Source: Candidatus Tectomicrobia bacterium (lineage in GTDB: Bacteria > UBA8248). Taken from it: a stretch of DNA of 64,000 bases. Where the stretch lies: positions 1-64,000 of the forward strand of contig JACPUR010000023.1 in NCBI GenBank assembly GCA_016192135.1, in the 5' to 3' direction. This document shows positions 24,938 to 34,461 of the stretch, in pieces. The notes beneath the pieces were generated by a model. That model was given only the letters and a program-made list of their open reading frames with translations. It ran no database searches and had not been told where the DNA came from. The translations under genes were made by a program, and so were the position numbers. Numbering within the stretch: position 1 is the first letter of the stretch; every line of letters starts with the position of its first letter.

Positions 24938-25543
24938 GTGCGCCCGCCGATCCTCCGGCCCGCCCTCTTCCTCTTCCTCTTCCTGGCGACCTGTCCCGCC
25001 GATGCGGGCTTCAAGGAGGGCGTCACCGCCTTCCGGCTGGGGGACTACGCCGCCGCCCTGCGGGAGTTCCGGCCGCTCGCCGAGAAGGGAGTGGCGGAGG
25101 CGCAGTTCAACCTGGGCGTCATGTACCGGCAGGGGCTCGGGGTGAAGGAGGACCCAGCCGAGGCGCTCAGGTGGTACCGCAAGGCGGCCGAGCGGGGCCA
25201 CGCCAAGGCCCAGCTCAACCTGGGGACGCTCTACGCGAGGGGGCTCGGGGCGAAGGAGGACCCGGCCGAGGCCTTCAAGTGGCACCGCCGGGCCGCCGAG
25301 CAAGGGCTCGCCCCCGCCCAGCGCCTCGTGGGGGAGGCCTACGCCGCCGGGAAGGGCGCGCCGCGCGACCTGATCCTCGCCCACGCCTGGCTCAGCCTGG
25401 CCCAAAAGAAGGGGGAGCCCGGCGTCTCGGAGCTTCTGCGCGAGGTGGCCGCCCGCCTCAGCCCCAGCGAGCTCTGGGAGGCCCAGCGCCTGGCCGAGAG
25501 CTGGGAGCCCAAAAGGCCGGACGCCATCCCCGCACGGCCCTGA
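24938..25543 (+). CDS. Exported Sel1-repeat (TPR-like) protein
   Basis: A 201-aa protein starting at GTG 24938, 8 nt after the typA stop, with GGGAGGTAGGGAG as ribosome-binding site. A hydrophobic signal (ALFLFLFLATCPADA) suggests export; LATC is a poor lipobox, so signal peptidase I cleavage after ADA is more likely. The mature part is a run of Sel1-like repeats of about 36 residues: AEAQFNLGVMYRQGLGVKED, AKAQLNLGTLYARGLGAKED and APAQRLVGEAYAAGKGAPRD, preceded by a TPR-like first unit. It probably acts as a periplasmic protein-protein adaptor. Convergent with the cyclophilin gene. Confidence 0.85.
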   Translation: MRPPILRPALFLFLFLATCPADAGFKEGVTAFRLGDYAAALREFRPLAEKGVAEAQFNLGVMYRQGLGVKEDPAEALRWYRKAAERGHAKAQLNLGTLYARGLGAKEDPAEAFKWHRRAAEQGLAPAQRLVGEAYAAGKGAPRDLILAHAWLSLAQKKGEPGVSELLREVAARLSPSELWEAQRLAESWEPKRPDAIPARP

Positions 25544-25552
25544 CGCCGCCCC

Positions 25553-26050
25553 TCACTTGTCCAGGATGGCGTTCCACTTGTCGAGGTTGGCCTTCTGTGC
25601 CTGGAAGAGAGGCCCGGTGTCCCCCTCGATGGCGACCTTATCGAGCTTGTCTCCCGCCTTGATCGAATCCACCACCTCCTGGCCCGCGGTCACCTGGCCG
25701 AAGACGGTGTGCTTGCCGTTCAGCCAGGGGGTGGCCACGTGGGTGATGAAGAACTGGGAGCCGTTGGTGCCGGGGCCCGCGTTCGCCATGGAGAGCACGC
25801 CCGGGGCGTCGTGGGCGAGATCGCCGCGGAACTCATCCTCGAAGGTATAGCCGGGGCCGCCCCGGCCGTTCCCCTGCGGGCAGCCGCCCTGGATCATGAA
25901 GTCCGGGATGACCCGGTGGAAGGAGAGGCCGTCGTAGTAGCCCCGCTTGGCGAGGTTCGCGAAGTTGGCGACGGTCGCCGGGGTCTGCTTCTCGTGCAGC
26001 GAGATGCGGATCTCGCCGCGGCTGGTGGTGAGGACCGCCATGAGGGACAT
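25553..26050 (-). CDS. Peptidyl-prolyl cis-trans isomerase, cyclophilin type
   Basis: A 165-aa single-domain cyclophilin catalysing proline isomerisation. Signature residues are present: [13 protein letters not shown] (catalytic Arg in FHRVIPDF), [29 protein letters not shown] (Gln and Phe of the active site) and [11 protein letters not shown]. No signal peptide, so it is cytoplasmic (PpiB-like). The C-terminal 35 residues are an extra charged helix. It lies between the convergent Sel1 gene and, 69 nt upstream, the LLM oxidoreductase gene on the same strand. Confidence 0.94.
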   Translation of the reverse strand: MSLMAVLTTSRGEIRISLHEKQTPATVANFANLAKRGYYDGLSFHRVIPDFMIQGGCPQGNGRGGPGYTFEDEFRGDLAHDAPGVLSMANAGPGTNGSQFFITHVATPWLNGKHTVFGQVTAGQEVVDSIKAGDKLDKVAIEGDTGPLFQAQKANLDKWNAILDK

Positions 26051-26119
26051 TGAAAATCTCCTGTCGGATGGGCCGAATCAAGAAAATCGAATCCACTCTA
26101 CTCCGGAAACGCGCCGCTC

Positions 26120-27133
26120 TCACCCCCTCCCCTCCAGCCCGAAGGCTTGGGCCAGCAGTTCGTAGGACCTCACCCGCGCCTCGAAGCTGTGGCAGACGGT
26201 GACGACGACGAGCTCCTCCACCCCGTAGGCCCCGGCGAGCTGGAGCATCCCGGCCTTGCACTGGTCCGGGTCGCCCACGGTGGTGCGGCCCCAGACGTCC
26301 TCGGCGAAGGCGCGCTCGGCCCCGCTCCACGGGTAGGCCTTGGCCTCCTCGGGGGGCGGGACACCCTTCCGCTCCCCCCGGCGGTTGCGGAGCATCCAGA
26401 GGGGGCGGCTCGAGGCGTGGTGGATGGCCTCCTCCTCCGTCTCGGCGCACATGACGAAGACGCCGATGCTGCCCAGGGGCCCGGCGAGCTGCTTCGAGGG
26501 GCGGAAGTTCGCGCGGTACATCGCCATCACCTGGGGCCCGCCGTACTGGTTGATGAAGTGGGCGAAGGAGAAGGGCCGGCCGAAGTGGGCGGCCATCATG
26601 GCGCTCTCGTCGCTCGAGCCGAGCATCCACAGTTCGGGGACGGTGGGGCCGTCGGGCATGGCGCGCAGGCGGGCGAAGGGATGCTCCGGCGGGAGGCTGT
26701 CGGTGAGGTAGCCCATGAGGTCGGCCACCTTGCGCGGGTAGTCCTCGTAGCCGAAGCCGCTCTGGCCGGGGGCGAGGGCCGCCGCCGTGAGGCGGTCGCT
26801 GCCCGGGGCGCGGCCGATGCCGAGGTCGATCCGCCCCGGGTAGAGGGCCTCGAGCAGCCGGAAGTTCTCCGCCACCTTGTAGGCGCTGTAGTGGCTGAGC
26901 ATGACGCCTCCCGAGCCCACCCGCAGGGAGCGGGTGCGGGCGGCGATCTGGCCGACGAGGATCTCGGGCGAGGTCCCGGCGAGGCCGCCGCTGTTGTGGT
27001 GCTCGGCCACCCAGTAGCGGCGGTAGCCCAGCCGCTCCGCCGCCTGGGCGAGGAGCAGGGTTTCCTGCAGGGCCTGGGCGGCCGTGCCCCCGCTCCGGAT
27101 GGGGGACTGGTCCAACACGCTGAGACGGATCAT
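26120..27133 (-). CDS. LLM-class flavin-dependent oxidoreductase (luciferase-like)
   Basis: A 337-aa member of the bacterial luciferase-like monooxygenase superfamily, using FMN or F420. It starts MIRLSVLDQSPIRSGGTAAQAL, then YRRYWVAEHHNSGGLAGTSPEILVGQIAARTRSLRVGSGGVMLSHYSAYKVAE, the classic luciferase-like block, and RIDLGIGRAPGSD. PELWMLGSSDESAMMAA follows. This matches the MsnO8/YhbW subgroup, whose substrates are unknown. The ATG at 27133 is chosen because the family begins there; the frame is open upstream. The 27134-27394 gap to the divergent cassette holds the likely promoters but no box stands out. Confidence 0.9.
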   Translation of the reverse strand: MIRLSVLDQSPIRSGGTAAQALQETLLLAQAAERLGYRRYWVAEHHNSGGLAGTSPEILVGQIAARTRSLRVGSGGVMLSHYSAYKVAENFRLLEALYPGRIDLGIGRAPGSDRLTAAALAPGQSGFGYEDYPRKVADLMGYLTDSLPPEHPFARLRAMPDGPTVPELWMLGSSDESAMMAAHFGRPFSFAHFINQYGGPQVMAMYRANFRPSKQLAGPLGSIGVFVMCAETEEEAIHHASSRPLWMLRNRRGERKGVPPPEEAKAYPWSGAERAFAEDVWGRTTVGDPDQCKAGMLQLAGAYGVEELVVVTVCHSFEARVRSYELLAQAFGLEGRG

Positions 27134-27394
27134 TCGGACGACCCTGGATTGAGGAGCCGGCCGGAAGGCGCTTCCGCCGGGACCGGGGGATTTTGCGGCC
27201 CGGCACCCGATCCCGCAACCCCGCGGGCCCCGCCGCTCGGGCGGAGGGTCCTGAAAATCCCGCCCTTTTCGGCCCGATGGGCGTTGCGCCCCCCCCGGCG
27301 GCGGGGGTACATATAAAGCTGTGAGTTCGTGAACAGCCCCTCCTGAAGTTTCCGTCAACCCGCGCTCCGCTCTCAAAAGAAAGGGCTCGAATCC

Positions 27395-27595
27395 ATGCGC
27401 ATCCCCGACGAGGAGATGGCGCGGCTCTGCCGCTCGGCCCTGGGGGATTCTCTTTCCCCCGAGACCCGCGTCTCAATCGCCGCCGTGCTGGAGGGCATCG
27501 CCGAGATCCACGGGCGCCTGGTGTCCCGGCTCTCTCCCGAGGCCGAGCCCCAGGGCCACGCCGCGCTGCTTGGGAGGGCCCGCCGTGACGGCTGA
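27395..27595 (+). CDS. AtzG/GatC-like small protein coupled to the amidase
   Basis: A 66-aa protein (MRIPDEEMARLCRSALGDSL...) whose helical pattern, hydrophobic core (VSIAAVLEGIAEIHGRLVSRL) and position resemble AtzG/GatC-type companions of amidases (DUF4089-like). AtzG is the structural partner of the amidase AtzE in cyanuric acid catabolism; GatC plays the same role for GatA. The last codons overlap the GTG start of the amidase by 11 nt, indicating translational coupling. Family membership is inferred from size, order and pattern rather than from a diagnostic motif. Confidence 0.6.
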   Translation: MRIPDEEMARLCRSALGDSLSPETRVSIAAVLEGIAEIHGRLVSRLSPEAEPQGHAALLGRARRDG

Positions 27596-29009
27596 CCCCA
27601 CCCATCTCCCGGCGGCGGAGATCGCCCGCCGGGTCCGGAAAGGGGAGCTCTCCGCCGCCTCGGCCGCCGAGGCGTTCCTCGCCCGGGCCGGGTGCCTCGG
27701 CCCCAAGCTCAACACCTGGATACGGCTCGACCCCGAGGGCGCCCGCCGCGCCGCCCGGGCCGTGGACGAGGCCGTGGCCGCGAAAAAGGACCCAGGGCCG
27801 CTCGCCGGGGTCCCCGTCGGGATCAAGGACCTCGTGGACATGGCCGGCCTGCCCACCACCGCCGGGAGCCGGATCGATCGGGACCGCATCGCGAAAGAGG
27901 ACGCCACGCTCGTGCGCCGGCTGCGCGGAGCGGGGGCCGTCATCCTGGGCAAGCTCAACCTCCACGAGTACGCTTACGGCCCCACCGGCCACAATATCCA
28001 CTACGGGGACATGAAGAATCCCTGGGACCCCTCCCGCGTCACGGGCGGCTCGAGCGGGGGCTCGGGCAACGCCGTCGCCACCGGCCAGGCGGCCTTCGCC
28101 ATCGGCTCGGACACGGGGGGCTCCATCCGCATCCCCGCCTCGCTGTGCGGGGTGGTGGGCCACAAGCCCACCTTCGGGCTCGTGAGCAAGGCGGGCTGCG
28201 TGCCCCTCTCCTGGTCGCTCGACACCGTGGGGCCCCTCGCCCGCACGGCGGAGGACTGCGCCCTGGCGATGAGCGTCCTCGCCGGCCACGATCCGGCGGA
28301 CCCGTGCTCGATGGACGGGAAACCCCTCCGCTTCCTGGAAGGCCTGGGCGAGCCGCTCAAGGGATTGCGGATCGGGCACGCGCGCCGGTACTACGCGGAC
28401 TCCGACCCCGAGGTGGCGGAGGCGGTGGAGCGGCTGGCGGAGGCGCTGGCGGAGGCGGGGGCCCGGGTGGAGGAGGTGGAGATCCCGGACCAGGAGCCGG
28501 CCAAGGACGCCACCGCGATAGTCTTGATGTGCGAGGCGGCCGCCTACCACGAGAAGAACATCCGGGATCGGCCCGGGGACTACGACCCGCGCGTGGTCGA
28601 GCGGCTGCGGCCGGGGCTCCTGGTGAGGGCGGCCGAGTACCTGCAGGCCCAGCGCTTCCGGGGGGAGTGGGCCGCCCGGGTGATGCGCGAGGCGTTCGGG
28701 CGGTCGGATTTCCTGCTCGCGGCGTCCACGCCCATCCCCGCGCCCCCCATCGCGGAGGACACGGTTACGCTCCGCGGCGGGAAGCAGGCGGTGCGGGGCC
28801 TGCTCACCTCGCTCACCCGCATGTGGAATTTCTTCGGAGGGCCCGCGGTCTCCTTCCCCGCCGGCTTCAGCCGCGGGGGCCTTCCCATCGGGGCGCAGCT
28901 CATGGGCGCCCCGTTCAGCGACGCGCGCCTGCTCGCCGTACTCCACCAGCTCGAGCGGATGGGTGTGGCCGAAACGAAACGGGCGCCATTCGAGGGTGAA
29001 CGGCGATGA
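27585..29009 (+). CDS. Amidase signature family hydrolase
   Basis: A 474-aa amidase of the Ser-cisSer-Lys class. From the GTG at 27585 (GGGAGGG 7 nt upstream) the catalytic triad is Lys81 (VGIKDLVD), cis-Ser156 (TGGSSGGSG) and nucleophile Ser180 (GSDTGGSIRIP), with the 24-residue cis-Ser to Ser spacing seen in characterised members. It would hydrolyse an amide to acid plus ammonia. An upstream AtzG/GatC-like partner and no GatB make a tRNA amidotransferase unlikely and AtzE-like or aliphatic amidase activity more likely. The stop overlaps the next ATG (ATGA), coupling it to a CoA-transferase. Confidence 0.92.
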   Translation: MTADPTHLPAAEIARRVRKGELSAASAAEAFLARAGCLGPKLNTWIRLDPEGARRAARAVDEAVAAKKDPGPLAGVPVGIKDLVDMAGLPTTAGSRIDRDRIAKEDATLVRRLRGAGAVILGKLNLHEYAYGPTGHNIHYGDMKNPWDPSRVTGGSSGGSGNAVATGQAAFAIGSDTGGSIRIPASLCGVVGHKPTFGLVSKAGCVPLSWSLDTVGPLARTAEDCALAMSVLAGHDPADPCSMDGKPLRFLEGLGEPLKGLRIGHARRYYADSDPEVAEAVERLAEALAEAGARVEEVEIPDQEPAKDATAIVLMCEAAAYHEKNIRDRPGDYDPRVVERLRPGLLVRAAEYLQAQRFRGEWAARVMREAFGRSDFLLAASTPIPAPPIAEDTVTLRGGKQAVRGLLTSLTRMWNFFGGPAVSFPAGFSRGGLPIGAQLMGAPFSDARLLAVLHQLERMGVAETKRAPFEGERR

Positions 29010-30301
29010 CCTGGCAAAAGGACTACCAGGGGAAGCTGACGACCCCGACCGACGCCGCCTCCGTGGTGAGAAGCGGCGACCGGATCTACATCTCCGGGAA
29101 CGCCTCCTCGCCCGTCGCCATCCTGCACGCGCTCGCGGACCGGAAGTCGGAGCTCCGGGACGTGGTCGTCCACCACGTCCTCCTGGTCGGGAAGGACCCC
29201 CTCTCCCTCCAGGGCATGGAGAAGCACTTCCGCCACGAGTCGCTCTTCGTGGGCCCGAGCGACCGGCAGGCGGTCAACGAGGGGCGCGCGGCCTACATCC
29301 CGGTCTTCCTCTACGAGATCCCGAAGCTCTTCCGCGACCGCTACCTCCCACTGGACGTCGCCTACCTCTCCGTCTCCCCGCCGGACATCCACGGCTTCTG
29401 CTCCCTCGGGGCCGAGGTCATCGCCAGCAAGGCGGCGGCGGAGGCGGCCAAGATCCTGGTGCTCGAGGTCAACGATCAGATGCCGCGCGTGCTGGGGGAC
29501 ACCTTCATCCACGTCTCCCAGGCGCACAAGGTCGTGGAGGTGTCGGACCCCCTGCCCCAGCTCCAGGCGGAGCCCCCGGACGAGGTCGACCTCAAGATCG
29601 GGCGGGTCATCGCCGGCCTCATCGAGGACGGCTCCACCCTCCAGATGGGCATCGGCCGCATCCCGGACGCGGTCTGGATGTCCCTGGAGGGGAAGCGCGA
29701 CCTCGGCATCCACACCGAGATGATCTCGGACGGGATGATGAACGCCATCGAGAAGGGCATCGTGACCGGGGCCTGCAAGAGCATCCACATGCGGAAGGTG
29801 ATCGGCACCTTCATCTACGGAACCGGGACGCTCTACGAGTACGCGAACGACAACCCCTTCTTCGAGCTCCACCCCGTCGACTACACGAACGACCCCTACG
29901 TCATCGCCCGGAACGACAAGATGGTGGCGGTGAACTCCGCCCTCCAGATCGACCTGACCGGGCAGGTATGCGCGGACTCCATCGGCACCCGCATCTACTC
30001 CGGCTTCGGCGGGCAGGTGGACTTCATCCGGGGGGCGGCGCGGTCCAAGGCCGGCAAGCCCATCATCGCCGTCCGATCCACCGCGCTGGGAGGGAAGGTA
30101 TCCCGCATCGTGCCCATGCTCGACCAGGGAGCCGGGGTCGTCACGACGCGGGCGCACGTGCACTACGTCGTCACGGAGTACGGGCACGTCCAGCTCTTCG
30201 GCCTGAACATCCGCGAGCGGGCGAAGCGGCTCATCCAGCTCGCCCACCCCGACTTCCGCGAGGACCTGGCGAGGCAGGCGAAGGAGTGCCTGAGGCTCTA
30301 G
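29006..30301 (+). CDS. Acetyl-CoA hydrolase/CoA-transferase family protein (4-hydroxybutyrate CoA-transferase-like)
   Basis: A 431-aa family I CoA-transferase of the Cat1/AbfT type, moving CoA from acetyl-CoA to a carboxylic acid through a glutamyl thioester. Hallmarks are DRIYISGNASSP, ADRKSELRDVVVHH, VSPPDIHGFCSLG and LQMGIGRIPDAV. GIHTEMISDGMMN supplies the expected nucleophilic Glu, and YSGFGGQVDFIRGAARSKAGKPIIA the CoA-binding end. Its ATG overlaps the amidase stop by 4 nt. The simplest reading is that the amidase releases an acid which this enzyme activates as the CoA ester. The particular acid is unknown. Confidence 0.92.
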   Translation: MTWQKDYQGKLTTPTDAASVVRSGDRIYISGNASSPVAILHALADRKSELRDVVVHHVLLVGKDPLSLQGMEKHFRHESLFVGPSDRQAVNEGRAAYIPVFLYEIPKLFRDRYLPLDVAYLSVSPPDIHGFCSLGAEVIASKAAAEAAKILVLEVNDQMPRVLGDTFIHVSQAHKVVEVSDPLPQLQAEPPDEVDLKIGRVIAGLIEDGSTLQMGIGRIPDAVWMSLEGKRDLGIHTEMISDGMMNAIEKGIVTGACKSIHMRKVIGTFIYGTGTLYEYANDNPFFELHPVDYTNDPYVIARNDKMVAVNSALQIDLTGQVCADSIGTRIYSGFGGQVDFIRGAARSKAGKPIIAVRSTALGGKVSRIVPMLDQGAGVVTTRAHVHYVVTEYGHVQLFGLNIRERAKRLIQLAHPDFREDLARQAKECLRL

Positions 30302-30333
30302 GCCGCCAGGAGCGCGGGGGTGGTGCAGTAACC

Positions 30334-31590
30334 CTACTCGGGCCGGGCGCCCCCGGGGCCCATCGGGAAGCGGGCGCACAGCTCGCGCACGTCCCGGCGG
30401 ATGGAGGCGAGCTTCTCCTCGTTCTCCACGCCGGCGAGGGCGTCGGCGATCCAGCCGCCGATGACCTCCATCTCCCCTTCCCTCATCTTGCGCGAGGTCA
30501 GGGCCGGCGTCCCGATGCGGAGGCCGCTGGTGAGCATGGGCTTGCGCGTGTCGTAGGGGACGGCGTTCTTGTTCACGGTGATCCCGGCCTTGCCGAGCGC
30601 CCCCTCGGCCTTCTTCCCGCTGAAGCCCGCCTCGCGCAGGTCGACGAGCATCAGGTGGTTGTCCGTCCCGCCCGAGACGAGCCGCAGCCCGCGCCTCATG
30701 AGCGCCGCGGCGAGGGCCTTGGCGTTCTTCACGATCTGGGCGGCGTAGCGGCGGAACTCCTCGCCGGCGGCTTCCTGCAGGGCCACCGCCTTGGCCGCGA
30801 TCACGTGCATGAGGGGGCCGCCCTGGAGGCCGGGGAAGATGGCCTTGTCCATCTTCTCGGCGTAGTCCGCGTCGCAGAGCACCAAGCCGCCCCGGGGCCC
30901 GCGCAGGGTCTTGTGGGTGGTGGTGGTCACGATCTGGCAGTGCCCGGCGGGGCTCGGGTGGACGCCCCCGGCGATGAGCCCCGCCACGTGCGCGATGTCG
31001 GCCATGACCACGGCCCCCACCTCGTCCGCGACGGTGCGGAAGCGCGCGTAGTCGATGTGGCGCGGGTAGGCGCTCGCGCCGACGACGATGATCTTCGGGC
31101 GGTGCTCCCTCGCCTGGCGCTCGACCTCCCCGAAGTCGATGACCTGGTTCTCCGGGTCCACCCCGTAGGCCACCACCTTGAACCAGCGCCCCGAGAAGGT
31201 GACGGGGTGGCCGTGGGTGAGGTGGCCGCCGTGGGAGAGGTTCATGCCGAGGATGGTGTCGCCCGGCTCGAGCAGCCCGTAGTAGACGGCGGCGTTGGCC
31301 TGGGCGCCGCTGTGGGGCTGGACGCAGGCGTGGTCCATCTTGAAGAGCGCCTTGGCCCGCTCGATGGCGAGGGCCTCGGCCACGTCCACGTACTCGCATC
31401 CGCCGTAATAGCGCTTCCCGGGCAGGCCTTCGGCGTACTTGTTGGTCATCACGCCCCCGGCCGCCTCCATCACCGCCGCGCTCACGTAGTTCTCCGAGGC
31501 GATGAGCTCGAGCTCGTCCGCCTGGCGGCGCTTCTCGTTCTCCATCGCGGCGTACACCTGGGGATCGGCCTGGGCGAGCGCGGATGCCAT
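30334..31590 (-). CDS. glyA: Serine hydroxymethyltransferase
   Basis: PLP enzyme interconverting serine and glycine with tetrahydrofolate. The 418-aa product has the family landmarks [52 protein letters not shown] and the PLP-lysine motif [14 protein letters not shown] (Lys in HKT). [15 protein letters not shown] and NKNAVPYD follow. The ATG at 31590 has GGAGG about 9 nt upstream. It is a single transcription unit here, convergent with the amidase/CoA-transferase cassette and divergent from otsA. Confidence 0.97.
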   Translation of the reverse strand: MASALAQADPQVYAAMENEKRRQADELELIASENYVSAAVMEAAGGVMTNKYAEGLPGKRYYGGCEYVDVAEALAIERAKALFKMDHACVQPHSGAQANAAVYYGLLEPGDTILGMNLSHGGHLTHGHPVTFSGRWFKVVAYGVDPENQVIDFGEVERQAREHRPKIIVVGASAYPRHIDYARFRTVADEVGAVVMADIAHVAGLIAGGVHPSPAGHCQIVTTTTHKTLRGPRGGLVLCDADYAEKMDKAIFPGLQGGPLMHVIAAKAVALQEAAGEEFRRYAAQIVKNAKALAAALMRRGLRLVSGGTDNHLMLVDLREAGFSGKKAEGALGKAGITVNKNAVPYDTRKPMLTSGLRIGTPALTSRKMREGEMEVIGGWIADALAGVENEEKLASIRRDVRELCARFPMGPGGARPE

Positions 31591-31919
31591 CGAACGAGAC
31601 CTCCGAAGGGCTGAGGCGGGACCGGAGGGCGCTCCGGTGCGGGGACGCTAACAAAGAGCCTCCGCCCCGTCAAACCACCGCCCCCCCCGCGCCCTCCGGG
31701 CCGGCGGCGGCTTGGCAGGGGACGGCGCCTGTGCCAGAATGCCCCCGTGACGCCTGCAAAACCCTGAACGCCGGAACCACAGCCTATCCAGGTTTCCAGC
31801 CCGCAGGCACGTCCGTCGGCGCCCTTCCGCCGGCGCCGCCACCCGAACACGGAGAAGGAGATCGCCCGGCCCCAGGCCCTCTTTCGCGGCCGCGCCGCCC
31901 GTCCCACGGGGGATTCCCA
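31591..31919. other. Divergent glyA-otsA intergenic region
   Basis: 329 nt between the start of glyA and the start of otsA. I see no gene, repeat, riboswitch-like fold or convincing promoter pair in it. The otsA side has a purine-rich GGGGGAT before its TTG start. Confidence 0.4.
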
Positions 31920-33308
<1,389 letters not shown>

Positions 33309-33743
33309 AAAGCCGGAATTCCCCGGAATTTCCCGGAAGCCGCCGGAACCGCCCCTTTCCCGGCCCATACGGCCTCCGGTAAGACCAGAGAAAAAACGGG
33401 GCTTTATCCCCTCTTTATCCCTCAATAAGCGTTACTAACCGTTACTTGCCTCCCGCCGGCGAAAAGGGGTTTTCCCCTCAATTCGCGAGACCTCCCGCGA
33501 CGGGTTTTCGTGTCGTGCTGTCTCCTCCCGATCTGTAGGGCGGGATTTTCTCCCTCTCCCGGAGGGAGAGGGGGGAACCGGACCCGCGCCCCCGATCGAA
33601 CATACCCCCGCCCGGGCCGGGGCCAGTTACCGCAATTTCGCGCACGTTCGTGCTCGCGCATTTTTTTGCAAAAAAGAGCGATTTCCGATCAAAAACGGGG
33701 GATTTTGACCAAAAACTGGATGGAAGGAGACGCCAGGGGAAGC
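33309..33743. other. Gap after otsA with inverted repeat copy and AT-rich patch
   Basis: 435 nt between the otsA stop and the LpdD-like stop (convergent genes). It contains the second copy of the long repeat (33479-33645), then an AT-rich patch at 33655-33720 with runs such as TTTTTTTGCAAAAAA and two ATCAAAAAC/ACCAAAAAC blocks. No gene or canonical terminator is apparent, although the palindromic A/T patch just downstream of the reverse operon could help end its transcripts. Confidence 0.5.
33479..33645 (-). repeat. Long dispersed repeat, copy 2
   Basis: Inverted copy of 7381-7620, matching it nearly base for base over the core from the TATGTTCGA block through the TCTCGCGAATTG end. It lacks the 62-bp insertion and the 10-bp duplication present in copy 1, so it is probably closer to the original form. 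It includes one family-A palindrome at 33549-33573. Confidence 0.85.
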
Positions 33744-34130
33744 TCAGCCCCCCGCACCCCCCAGCTGGGCGAGGAGCTCCTCGCCCAGCTCCGCGCAGAG
33801 GGCCTCGATCCGCTCGATGGCGGGGGCGTCCAGATCGTCGTAGTGGATGCCGCAGGCCAGGGCCACGTGGCAGCCCAGCGCCGCCGCCAGCCGCTCGGCC
33901 AGGGCCCGGCCCGGGCGCTCGTCCATGTGGCCGGGGCGGTTCAGGACGCTCGAGGTGGCGGAGGTGCGGGAGGGATCATCCAGGCTCGGGCGCGGTGAGG
34001 CCAGGATAACCGAGCCCACGTGGGGCCGCGCGCCCCCCGCGAGGAGGACCCAGAGGTCCTCCCCGGCCCAGCGGGCGCCCGCCTCGATGGGGGCGCCCCG
34101 GAACTCCCGCTCGGCGCGGACGAAGTCCAA
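33744..34130 (-). CDS. LpdD-like protein at the end of the aldehyde oxidoreductase operon
   Basis: A 128-aa protein starting at TTG 34130, 7 nt after the MoaD-like stop. The pattern matches the LpdD-like/gallate decarboxylase subunit D family: LWVLLAGGARPHVGSVILASPRPS, then TSATSSVLNRPGHMDERPGRALAERLAAALG, then HVALACGIHYDDLDAPAIERIEALC, with the conserved GGxxPHxG, PGHxD and GIHxDD elements. LpdD members are small proteins found with prenylated-FMN decarboxylases and also alone; their biochemical role is not settled. Here it is the fifth gene of a tungsten aldehyde oxidoreductase operon, suggesting a role in cofactor or substrate handling of that enzyme (inference). Confidence 0.75.
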   Translation of the reverse strand: MDFVRAEREFRGAPIEAGARWAGEDLWVLLAGGARPHVGSVILASPRPSLDDPSRTSATSSVLNRPGHMDERPGRALAERLAAALGCHVALACGIHYDDLDAPAIERIEALCAELGEELLAQLGGAGG

Positions 34131-34137
34131 GCCCGCC

Positions 34138-34461
34138 TCACCCCCCCATGAACTGGCCCATGAGGAGGATCTCGTCGCCCGCCTTCACGGGGGTGTCGAG
34201 GGTGTGGTGGATGCCGAGGAGGGCGTCGTTGACGGCCACCTCGATGTGCTCGCCCAGGTCGGCGGAGCCCCGGTCCCACAGGGCGTCGTTTAGGGCCGGG
34301 AAGCGGGCGCTGAAGCGCTTGAGGACGCTCCGCACGCTGTCGCCGGGGGCGGCCTCGACCTCGAAGCTCTTGCGGTCGCTCCCGTCCCCGCCCACGAAGG
34401 TGGTGGCCCAGGCCATCACCTCCACCTTGACCGGGAAGCGCCCGTCCGCCGCTTCGCTCAC
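34138..34461 (-). CDS. MoaD/ThiS-like sulfur carrier protein
   Basis: A 107-aa ubiquitin-fold protein ending in the diagnostic GQFMGG; the C-terminal Gly-Gly is the site of thiocarboxylate formation. The N-terminal strand VKVEVMAWATTFVGG, the middle VLKRFSARFPAL and VAVNDALLG fit MoaD. The GTG start at 34461 overlaps the W-subunit stop (GTGA), so it is made with it. A dedicated MoaD-like protein is a usual part of AOR-family operons, where it probably supplies sulfur for the metal-binding pterin. No partner MoaE or MoeB gene lies in the window. Confidence 0.88.
   Translation of the reverse strand: MSEAADGRFPVKVEVMAWATTFVGGDGSDRKSFEVEAAPGDSVRSVLKRFSARFPALNDALWDRGSADLGEHIEVAVNDALLGIHHTLDTPVKAGDEILLMGQFMGG

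Noticed and set aside
27395-29009. GatCA subunits of a tRNA amidotransferase
   Set aside because: There is no GatB, and the amidase is coupled to a CoA-transferase, pointing to catabolism.
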